NCBI RefSeq assembly: GCF_001039355.2
Contig: NW_019774402.1
Location: 6,717 to 27,800 of the forward strand
Direction: 5' to 3'
Length of the DNA: 21,084 nt
Source of the DNA: Lingula anatina
Lineage: Eukaryota > Brachiopoda > Lingulata > Lingulida > Lingulidae
The first letter of the stretch is position 1. Every line of letters starts with the position of its first letter. A program made the position numbers and the translations under genes. This document shows, piece after piece, positions 9,270-17,679 of the stretch. The notes beneath the pieces are model-generated. The model saw only the letters and a list, made by a program, of their open reading frames with translations, ran no database searches and was not told the origin of the DNA.

Positions 9270-9272
9270 CTA
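9270..9272 (-). other. In-frame TAG stop inside polymerase motif B
   Basis: The frame MKLIGN is halted by TAG and then continues in the same frame with GYGKTVTNKEKQRDVEYCGE. The stop falls on a position of the motif B core, next to residues that contact the incoming nucleotide. Confidence 0.9.
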
Positions 9273-9925
9273 ATTACCAATGAGCTTCATGGTATCGGCT
9301 ACGATGGCCTTTGTTTTATCTTTGTCCCCCTCTCTGCGAGCATCGCTCACCGCGTTACCAAAATGCTGGAAGCAGGCTTTAGGCGTGTACTCGACTACCT
9401 GGTAGATGTAAGAGACGCGAAGACCGTGCTTCACATACCATTTCAAGAGGGGAGTGGCCAATAAAATTTTTTCACCGAAAAAACTGCCTATAAGCGATTT
9501 TCTAGGAGTGCTCATAATGCCATTTTCTTCGGCAAAATTTTTCATGTAAGCACCTATGACATCTCTGGTAATGGTGGCGTTTTTAAAAATGGGTGGCATT
9601 TCTGCAAACATGGGTCTGAGTTCAGAGGGGACTTCTATATCACATTCAATAAAACCAAACAACTTGTCATTGCAAATGGCATGCAAAATTTCTTCAAATT
9701 TCAGTTGATGTTTGTTTTCAGTGGGGTGCTTGTACTGATTCACGAACAGTTGCACTTCTGCATTTTCTTTCTGTAATTTTTTCCACTCACACTCCCACAT
9801 TTCAACCAAATTGTACCTTGTTCTCGAATGTACTGACTATTTTGTTCTGTTTGGATACGCAGTGATTCCATGGATACTTTTTTCGTTTCGTTTATTTCTC
9901 TAAATGTGCCGTCCTTGTTTTGGTT

Positions 9926-10110
9926 TAGATGACAACGGTGGCCATGAAAATAACACCCTTGGTACTGATACACGGTGTTTGTCTCAGAGCAAAAACCATC
10001 AACAGGTAGTCGGGGTTGGTAGCCTATGCGTTTTTCAATGTTGTTAAACTGATGCCGGATTTTCTGCCCAGTGGTGTGAGCGATCCAGTCCAACCACATC
10101 GTTGCTTCCC
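9926..10110 (-). other. Vsr-endonuclease-like segment inside the polymerase
   Basis: Between polymerase motifs A and B the frame reads MWLDWIAHTTGQKIRH, then RIGYQPRLPVDGFC, then VYQYQGCYFHGHRCH. The spacing of an Asp (VDGF), a short beta-strand and G-C-[FY]-[FW]-H-G-H-x-C resembles the core of very-short-patch-repair (Vsr) endonucleases. This is family resemblance by eye. Whether it was a nuclease or only a structural or zinc-binding insert is unknown. Confidence 0.5.
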
Positions 10111-10787
10111 TCCCATGGGGATGGGAATATTCGCGTTTATACCCTGATTCTACATGCCTGCGTATAAATGTACCCGTTGGCATGGGTTGCATCAAGCACC
10201 ACAAGTAAAGAGCATTGGCATCAAAGCCAATTATTTTCTTGCAGAGCTTGGGGTCATCTACAGTGGCTTTTCTAATAAAAGATTTGTTTCTTTCATGGTA
10301 ACGGTGGAATATAATACTTGGGCCGCCCACGATGGCATTTTTCAGGAGGTAGTGGAGATCGCTATTTTTGTCATCAAAAAGAGTAAAATAAGCGTCTCCT
10401 ACGTTTTGAAAGAGGTATTTCAATGTTAACCCTGGTACACTAATACCATCTTTAAACATATCAATTCCCCTCTCAAGGTAGAAGTCAAACATTTTAGCAA
10501 CTGCTTCCAGCATAGGTTCAACATCTTTGTTGTTATACCAGGTGAGAAAGTCGCGCATTGTTTCCATATTGTTTTCCTCCCACACCCGTTGGCACAATGC
10601 GTAATCCTCCTCACTTATGGTGTTTTGCTTTAATTGTGAGGCAAATGCTTCACGTGGAGGGAGACAAGGGTAGTCGAGTTCATCCATTCATAGGGAAAGA
10701 ACCCCTTAGATTCTTTGCACTCGAATGCTTTGAGAAACTGACTGTAACTGCACCCAGGTGCTAAATAATTTCTGACATTTAAGATTT

Positions 10788-10809
10788 TCAAACTATCTGA
10801 CTTGAGCAC
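10788..10809. repeat. 22-bp direct repeat, copy in polymerase coding sequence
   Basis: The 22 bases from TCAAACTATCTG to TTGAGCAC recur exactly at 11153-11174. This copy encodes VLKSDSLK within the exonuclease part and is the original by reading frame. Confidence 0.95.
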
Positions 10810-11152
10810 CATAAAATTGTTGTTCCGCTTGACTACAAAGCGCAACTTTTCTCTGTTTATCAAAGACAGAAAAAACAATGTTTTCATGGCATTCAAATCG
10901 TAATGCCCACTATTGAACCCTAAAACTGGTAATTCCTTTAAATAGTTGCTAAACCTAGATAACAGTTTTGTTAAATAATGGCCCTTTCTAAGTTCATTAA
11001 CATCCTCTTCTTCCTCACTCATCTCTATGTCTAATTCTACATCATTCTTGACTTTCGTATACCCATTTTCAAACACCCACTTAAATTTATCATTCAATAT
11101 TACCTTAGCCTCCTGACTAATGTCAATGAGGGCAGCAATAAATTTACCCACA

Positions 11153-11174
11153 TCAAACTATCTGACTTGAGCAC
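11153..11174. repeat. 22-bp direct repeat at the polymerase breakpoint
   Basis: This exact second copy of 10788-10809 sits where the polymerase frame begins. In the polymerase frame it contains a stop, so the sequence beyond it is not the native N-terminal part. Confidence 0.95.
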
Positions 11175-11192
11175 TGGGATCCGCTGAGAGGT

Positions 11193-11384
11193 GTGGCTGA
11201 CATTGAGCATGAACGTCACAGTCCACAGTGTACCATGAATACAGTTGAAAAAAGATTAAAGAATCCATTAAATGTTTCGCCGACGCCCGAAAATAAACAC
11301 GAATTGGTACAGTTGTTTGTCACACATGAAAAGAAATCTAACTATACACCCAGTACAGTGAAAACACTGTTAAACATGAAGTAG
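11193..11384 (+). other. Unrecognised 63-codon frame upstream of the integrase-like frame
   Basis: A plus-strand frame from ATG to TAG is rich in Lys, Glu and Thr. It lies 75 bases before the integrase-like frame, in the same direction. I do not recognise it. It could be a broken N-terminal part of the integrase gene, or chance. Confidence 0.2.
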
Positions 11385-11459
11385 ACGGAAACCCTGTAAC
11401 ACCAGTTCAAAAAACATAGGCCTACACTCTATTTTAAAAAAAGTGCTGTTCGAACAGGT

Positions 11460-11960
11460 GTGCTTCATTTACGTGAAAGAGTTGAAGGAGACAGGATGAA
11501 AAGAAGACACACTGATAAAAAGAACCGTAGAAGTAAGGGACATGCGGGAGAAGACACAGGAAAACTCTATCATAATCCTGCTAGTCCGGAAAACACGACA
11601 AAACCAAATCACGAGGCACGAAAAATTAAAAAGAAAACTTCACGTACACGAAAAAAGTTATTGGCCAAACGAGGTGCACAAACGAGGAAGCAATTTCCAG
11701 CTGATGATAAATGGCAAGCGGGTGATCACAACATGACAAAATATAGTTGGTTGTCAGCATTGCTTGATATATTTTCAACATACGCGTGGGCCGTTGATAT
11801 AATCGAAAAGAGCAGACCGCGTCCTATGTTGTTAAAAAGAGTGCACCCCAAGATAAATAGACCATTACTCCCTCACTCAGATGCTGAGACAGAATTTGCA
11901 AATAGGAAATTTCAGCCACACCTTAAACAGCAGTCTGAAAAAAAGTCTGAAAGAAGTTGA
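11460..11960 (+). pseudogene. Decayed Polinton-type integrase
   Basis: A 166-codon plus-strand frame has a very basic first half (Lys/Arg-rich to about residue 80). Then come DDKWQAGDHNMTKYS, LLDIFSTYAWAVDIIEKS, and SDAETEFANRKFQPHLKQ. This pattern follows the rve integrase core of Polintons ('WQaDLvDM', 'l.viDvfSkyaWv.plk.K', 'lq.D.G.EF.N..f'). The first catalytic Asp block and the second Asp-Gly block are altered, about 30 residues between blocks are missing, and the third catalytic Glu region is absent. The relict is therefore inactive. The call is inferred from motif pattern and from context between inverted repeats with a PolB. Confidence 0.6.
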
Positions 11961-14159
11961 GGAAGGAGTAAACGCCCCGTTAGTAGTGACTGGTTATTAA
12001 CACTATGGATATTACCAAGGCTTTAAGCAAGAAAACTTTTATTTGAATTGAATCCGCAACTCTTCAGTATGAGTGAAAACATGTACAATTTGTAAAAGGA
12101 GAAGAATTCGATTTTAGTTCAATTCGAAAAAGCGATTGGGCATTTAGTTTGTGTGAGTACCAGAAAAAAATTAACTAATATTGCAAAACCAAGTTTTCAA
12201 AAAAAAAAAAATGTATAAGGCATACAATCAATACGATGCATATATCTTGTTTGAAATCAAACGTGTCTTATAGAACTGCATCGCTTCACCACCAACACAT
12301 GTCGTGCGGGCATGCTGTATTACATTTTTAAAACAGAAATGTAAAATGTAGTTTTGTAATGAAGAAAAAAAATAAAGCTCACATGTATAGTTTGCTTACA
12401 CGTGTTTTGTAACAGATGAAATGAGTAGTTGTGGTTTCAAACGTTTAATTTTGTCATCGCTTTCAAAACAAATGTATAATGATCTTAATAGATCAAAATA
12501 CCAAAAAAATATCCATGGTATAAAAACTTAATCGACTTACGTTGTACATGAACAGAATTTAAGTGTCTGTGAAAAACATTTTGAAAAAGTTTAAAGATTA
12601 ACAGCAGAGTTGAAAATAAGTCCTAACAATTGTTCTTACATAAGTTGCTTAAGATGTTGCTTAATAATATCTTATTTTTACTTATAATTGTTGTTGAAAC
12701 AAAATTGAAACTCTTTGAAATTTTTAAGATCAACTGTAATTTTAGTCTCCTTCAAAAGTATTAACTAAGAACAATCTTCGGAATAATTTGAAGTTTCTTT
12801 TAACGATGTACAAGTTCAGGTTATAATTTATACCGAATCAATTATTATTCCACACATTGCCGGTGAAAAAAATATGCAAGTTATCGAAATTAAACATGCA
12901 GTGATTTTCTATCTCTTGCTATAATAAAAAAGAACCTACCTTGTATCAGAACTTAAATATCAATCGAGTAATTGGTCTTTCCTCTACTGTCTGTGTGTCT
13001 TGAACTGTACGCAGCTGTAGTAGGTTATGCTGTATGGATAAGCCCTGTCCCAGCTATATAACAAGCTATATTCACACGTCTGGGCTTGTTTCTTCATATT
13101 TAGCAAGCTTGCCCAAGCATGTTTCCGTTTACTCAAATGCAATCAGCCGTTCAACAAACAAATGACCGGTCAGATGAGATTAGCCCGGTTTCAGCTATAT
13201 AGCATTCAAGATCATGTCCAGGCATGTTCTGTTTGCTCAAGTAATACACACAAATTCCCTCTTTTCACCACTCAACGTTATTCAAAGTGTTGCTATTGTA
13301 ACACATATAAATGCGTCATGATAGTATTGTCTCCTACTATAGTTGCTACGCGAGGTAGAGATCACAATACATTCCACTTATTCATGTCATTCTTTACTAA
13401 ATCCCTTCACATTCTTAAGTCCCTCCCTGAATACCAATTACCAGCATTACAAACGTATTTTCTGGGACCAAGTTACGAGTTCTACATCTACTTACTGCTT
13501 GTGATTTTATTCTCCTGCAACTAGATTTAATTTATAGGATTTATTAAGAATTTATTGTATCTTACACACCAGTACGTACTGGTGAAAATGTACTTAGGAA
13601 TATAACTATAATTCGGTATGGAATCATAAGATTAAACATTACAGGGTTATTAAAACTCAACTTGTTAACTAATGTATATAAAATTACAAGATTTCACATT
13701 AAACTGCAACATGACATCTATAGCTGAGAACAATCTTAACATAAACTCTATATTACATTGTGACAACTATGTAATTTGGAGTGCTAGATGGGAGAAGCCA
13801 TCCTTTTGTCATAAACTTTTTGGATAAAGGTAAAATATCGTGTACACATACCCTCCTACATTGCCAGTTAAATCATCTGAAAATATTATCAGACAATCTC
13901 CATTTATAAAATTTACTAAATAGCCTATCCATAGATAGTTCAACACATTCATTTCAAACACTTTATGTTCAGGATATGTATTTGTACAAAGTTTATTGTA
14001 TATTTTGTCAATGTGAATTATTTTAAGTTAGAACAGACGTTTTCAAACAACGGTAAAATGATGAAGATAAATTGCTATACAACACATTAAATGTTAAATG
14101 TGACTGATATTTTTATCTAAAAGCAATATCTTCTGGGCACGGAGACATAAAATATGTAC
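11961..14159. other. AT-rich interior of the element, no gene recognised
   Basis: About 2.2 kb between the integrase relict and the right inverted repeat has no convincing coding sequence. A 120-codon plus-strand frame at 13162-13524 has no recognisable domain. A perfect 18-bp palindrome lies at 13567-13584, and an imperfect direct repeat containing CAGCTATATA and GCATGTT..GTTT.CTCAA at about 13050-13240. Confidence 0.6.
13567..13584. repeat. Perfect 18-bp palindrome
   Basis: CACCAGTACGTACTGGTG reads the same on both strands. It lies in the non-coding part of the candidate Polinton. Confidence 0.9.
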
Positions 14160-14580
14160 ACTTATTCTGTCTAGCTGTTAATCCAATATAATGTGATGCA
14201 GAGGAGGCGTGTTTGAAAAGCAAGACGTGAAAGGTTATTACATTACTCTACCTGTGTAAATACCTACCTTGATAAGAATTGTATAATATAAAGTCAATTC
14301 AAATACTAAACAGTAGTTAACGCATTAGATGTGATGTTCAATGAAACAGAGACAGAGTTTGTCAATTACCACCGTGTGTATTGCAATGAAGAATACAAAT
14401 AAACGTACATTTATTCATATGATCTGTGTTTTCTTGAATTTATGGTTTCATAACATAATGAAAACTATAATGTTTAAACGCGACCATGTGTAGAAAAATA
14501 TCTTAATACGCGTTTTCATCGGTGTAATTTCTGATTTTCTAAGATGAACAGAAAATAGTTGAACTTGAATCAGAAAAAAA
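14160..14580 (-). repeat. Right terminal inverted repeat, inner copy
   Basis: This is the inverse of 7937-8371, starting at ACTTATTCTG and running through CGCGACCATGTGTAGAAAAA to GAACTTGAATCAG. The final 14 bases of the repeat (ATCTGCTGTTTCTT) are found not here but at the end of the following tandem copy. Confidence 0.88.
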
Positions 14581-14820
14581 AGAGTTTGTCATTTTTACCA
14601 CCGTGTGCTTAGAGATTGTATACTAATAAAAGTACATTTTATCCATATGACATGTGTTTTCTTGAATTTATGGTTCTATAACATGACTAAGCAGACAAAA
14701 ACTACACTGTTTTAACGCGATCTTGTGTAGAAAATCTCTTGTGACGCATTTTCATCGGTTCATTTTCTGATTTTCAAAGATGAACAGAAAAAAGTTGAAC
14801 TTGAATCAGAAAAAAAATCT
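14354..14820. repeat. Tandem duplication of the right end, period 227 bp
   Basis: AGAGTTTGTC at 14354 recurs at 14581, and the following 220 bases match with moderate divergence (CATATGA.CTGTGTTTTCTTGA, GATGAACAGAAAA.AGTTGAA). The left inverted repeat has only one copy. Confidence 0.85.
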
Positions 14821-14830
14821 GCTGTTTCTT

Positions 14831-15480
14831 ATACTAAAGGTAAAAATACTTCTGCATATTATCATATTATATTGGCGTTTCATTTTTACAAGGAAACACT
14901 AATTTTCACAGTCAAACAGGAAAAAATACCGCACTGTTTGACTTTTATTTAACAAAAAACTTCTACATTGGCGTTTCATTTTGATCGGGAGATTTTCTGG
15001 TATTCAAAGCCGAACAGAAAAAAATACTGCACTGGTTAACTTTAAACAGACGCAATAACTGTTGTTTCTTGTATTAAGGAGAAAAAAATACTTCTACATA
15101 TGACACTATTCTTCAGATTAGACAATGTAAATCATAAATCGGCGCATAGATCTTATAAATAAGAATCATAGTTTAAATCTTTGTTCCTGAAGAAGGCAGA
15201 ATAGCCGTAAGCATGGGTATTATACTTTTAAAGCAGAATAATTTTAAAGATGTATTTAATTTTTAACTTTAAATTTAACAAGGAAAACACTTATGTTCAA
15301 AGATGGACAGAAAAAATGGTGCATTGTTTAACGTTAAAGAACAAGTGATGATTAAAGATGGTCAGAAAAAATACAGCAATGAGTAGCATTGGGTCGAGAA
15401 AATGCTGAGAAATTTTGACTTGAAAGAGAAAAATACTCATATTATTTTTAAAAGGAAGAGAAGAGTACTCCAATGTTTAG
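14831..15480. repeat. Degenerate array of end-derived repeats
   Basis: The theme TTCAAAGATGAACAGAAAAAA recurs in worn form near 14905, 15000-15020, 15297-15316 and 15350-15372. It is often followed by an ACTGCACTGTTTAAC-like stretch and a GTTTCTT..TACTTCTACAT stretch. The units are about 100-200 bp and irregular. Confidence 0.5.
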
Positions 15481-16451
15481 CTTTGGATTGGAAAAATGTT
15501 GTGAAGTGATAGTTGTGGCTACAAAAGGCCCAAATCTAAACAGATTGTTTACACTGGCCGCCTGAATTACTGGTTTGCTTGTGTAAACCAAGGCGATCAT
15601 TTAGGAATAAAGGATTGGAGGGGTTTAGAGAAATCAAAAGTATTTGATGCGGCGTTTAAGTACAAATAGGTGACTACAGCAGTTGGTTCACGAGAAAGGA
15701 ATAGAGCTTTACTATGATACTACCCAGCTTATGTAAAAACAGTGTCATTCATTTAATACTGGCCGCTTTACATTGAACTATATTGAAACACAGTAAAAGG
15801 CGGATTCGACTGTACTAAGTGTTTGCGAACCACACACTATCACAATACTCTAAGTATTTGGCCTGCATACCTCTCTTTGTGAATATTACACTAGTCTCAG
15901 CTGACCATAAGCTGAGCTTTGTTTGTTAACACTTTGTGAGGCGCGTTCAACTTAGTCGCGTGCAATCTGTCTTTTTTGGATCAATAAAAATGCGTGTCTT
16001 TTTGTTCATCCAATTCAATGGAAAACTACAACAAACACCTATCCTTTCAAATCTTATGTATACACCTACCTTTTCAACCAATATAAGCATCTTTTTCATA
16101 AATAAACAAAATAAATAAATAAAATAATTACTCTGTCTCATTTTTAATAGCTCTGCCACTTTACTATGGCATTTTTTAATAGCTCTGCCACTTTTTTAGT
16201 AACTGTCGCGTCCTTTTATTACTACTTATATTTAGTTTCTCTTGTTTCGAAAATTCTGAAAGAAAATGTTTGGCGCGTTTTTCTATTAAGTCACTTTTAG
16301 TAACAGTTAATTGCAAATAACTAACTGAGCGAAATTCATAAAGAAAATCTACAACACGTTGTGTAAAAAATAAAGAAAACAGTTAAAGTTATTATTTTTA
16401 AATTAGTATTAACAAAACGATTAACATATGTGTCCTATTCTACAAAACACC
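15481..16451. other. Intergenic stretch, no gene recognised
   Basis: No supported coding sequence lies here. An A/T-rich patch of ATAA units is at about 16097-16130, and a 32-bp tandem pair at 16141-16193. Confidence 0.55.
16141..16193. repeat. 32-bp tandem pair
   Basis: TTTTTAATAGCTCTGCCACTT occurs at 16141-16161 and again at 16173-16193. Confidence 0.9.
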
Positions 16452-16631
16452 TTACGAGAAATAGCGTACTGATAACGTGACGGTGACTGTTTTTTTAGTC
16501 ACTTTACATTCGGTGAGATATTGAATTGCATCCAGAGCTGCGGCGGTTGGGACTATGGCTCTAAAATCGCATATCATGTCAATGCCTAAAATGATCGACA
16601 ACTTGATGATTGGCTTTTTTTCTTTCGACAT
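16452..16631 (-). other. Unrecognised 59-codon small ORF
   Basis: A minus-strand frame from ATG (16631) to TAA (16452) starts MSKEKKPIIKLSIILGIDM and has a hydrophobic middle and a Lys/Thr-rich end. I do not recognise it. The surroundings are repeat debris and the length is compatible with chance, so it may not be a gene. Confidence 0.15.
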
Positions 16632-16639
16632 TTAGGCTA

Positions 16640-17040
16640 CCTGCAGATATATCACTTGATGATATTACGGCATTCTACGTGTAGTTGTCAAAGGGAAGCG
16701 TACTCTGCAGTTTACAAGAGCTAAACATCATTGATCAAGAATGCCCTGTTCAAGTGCCATTTCGCGAGAAACCCCAGCAATTAGCGGGAAGGTGGGGGTC
16801 AACAGATTTTACCCCAAATCGATGCCCTTTTTACTCCACCTTCCCCCAAACCACTTTGAGACCATATACCTTTACGAAAAACACATGTGATTTGAAAGCT
16901 TTTAAAACTGGACTTAGTTATCTTTACGCTGGCGCCGCACACGGAAATGTGTGATAAATCCCTGCATGCAGACGTCGACCCGTAACGATGTAATTTAGCT
17001 CAGAGAAACAAATCAATTAGAAAATGAATATATACCAAAT
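16640..17040. other. Intergenic stretch before the TRPA1 3' end
   Basis: A plus-strand open stretch at 16685-16954 lacks an ATG start and any recognisable domain. Nothing else is supported. Confidence 0.5.
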
Positions 17041-17047
17041 ATATTAA

Positions 17048-17094
17048 TTTATTATCCTTTGTTCACATATTGATTAAATAGACACGTGTTTATT
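17048..17094 (-). terminator. Candidate TRPA1 polyadenylation signals
   Basis: AATAAA occurs on the minus strand at 17094-17089 and again at 17053-17048, about 280 and 325 bases past the TRPA1 stop codon. The positions are plausible for a short 3' UTR, but the stretch is AT-rich. Confidence 0.4.
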
Positions 17095-17375
17095 CCTCAA
17101 AAAATAGATATAATTATGGCATTTTTACTAAGCAACACCTGGATAACACCCATAATGATATGTAGGTCCTGCAAGAGGTTTAAGTACAATTTTATATTTC
17201 TAGCTTACAGTTCATGCGTGCAAGACGTTAGAAATGACCGATGTTTACATTAACGCAAGACGGTATCTAAACATTTGACATATAGATATATAATAATATA
17301 GTTTTTGCCTTCATAGGATTAATGACCCACTGGGTAAGAACAAAAGTGTGCGTCTTTCTGTTTTGTTTTTTTTTA

Positions 17376-17679
17376 CTACTTTTCTTTATCTTCTCTCTCG
17401 TCTTTAGTTGGATCGGAGGAAGCATCTTTACTTCTGTCCAAAGCATTTTCCTCCTTGCTCATACTTCGCACCCACTTTGAAACCACTGTTGCCTGGGCGA
17501 CCTTTTCGCGCATATTTGAGGACAGCCACTGAAAATTCGATCGCAGTGCATATGCCGGGTCTCGATTAGTGGGCACGCCCTCGTCCCTGTAGTCTGCCTC
17601 GGATTTAATCTCCATCTTCTGAACGATCAGGCGAATGAGCTCGTGTTGTTTATCAAGATTGCTTGAAATGTCTTTCAAC
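17376..17679 (-). CDS. TRPA1: TRPA1 last coding exon: coiled coil and C terminus
   Basis: The exon encodes LKDISSNLDKQHELIRLIVQ and KMEIKSEADYRDE, the TRPA1 C-terminal coiled coil that forms the central tetramer stalk. A charged tail ends EDKEK before TAG at 17378-17376. Acceptor CTTACCAG at 17681. Confidence 0.93.

Larger units (their letters stand above)
8524..11156 (-). pseudogene. Protein-primed family B DNA polymerase pseudogene with Vsr-like insert
   Basis: About 875 codons of a DNA_pol_B_2 polymerase, the replicase of the surrounding element, lie in five pieces. Order on the minus strand: exonuclease motif II (GFNSGHYDLN, near 10900), FFPYEWM, motif A (FDANALYLW, near 10215), a Vsr-endonuclease-like segment (VDGFC and GCYFHGHRC, about 9930-10055), SLIGSFFGEK, motif B (near 9270), motif C (YCEMDTDSAY, near 8990), then RTPGLFKAEW and GLCSKTY. 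The C terminus ends at TAA 8526-8524. Lesions: frameshifts near 10680, 9819 and 8770, and a TAG stop at 9272-9270 inside motif B. The N-terminal part, including exonuclease motif I, is missing. The frame opens exactly at a 22-bp repeat (11153-11174). It cannot make a working enzyme as it stands. Confidence 0.88.
7937..14830. mobile_element. Candidate decayed Polinton/Maverick element
   Basis: A unit of about 6.9 kb is bounded by inverted repeats of about 430 bp (7937-8371 and 14160-14572, with the terminal bases at 14817-14830). It contains a protein-primed DNA polymerase pseudogene on the minus strand and an integrase-like frame on the plus strand. Long terminal inverted repeats plus PolB plus a retroviral-type integrase define Polintons. 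Full elements are 15-20 kb and also carry ATPase, protease and capsid genes. None of these is visible, so this copy is internally deleted. No perfect 6-bp target duplication was found: the flanks read ATCATA and ATACTA. Confidence 0.72.

Noticed and set aside
8895-9464. Plus-strand open frames over the polymerase
   Set aside because: Antisense shadows of the conserved minus-strand polymerase sequence.
13162-13524. 120-codon plus-strand open frame with a hydrophobic end
   Set aside because: No family resemblance; the region is otherwise gene-free and AT-rich, and it contains no partner exon signals.
7931-14836. ATCATA / ATACTA as a 6-bp target duplication of the candidate Polinton
   Set aside because: Only four of six bases agree, and the right end is complicated by tandem copies, so it cannot be claimed.
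15547-15588. GTTTACAC/GTGTAAAC inverted pair
   Set aside because: An 8-bp stem with a 26-base loop is common by chance and has no context.
15936-16159. Overlapping open frames on both strands
   Set aside because: Each is the shadow of the other in low-complexity A/T-rich sequence; no domain.
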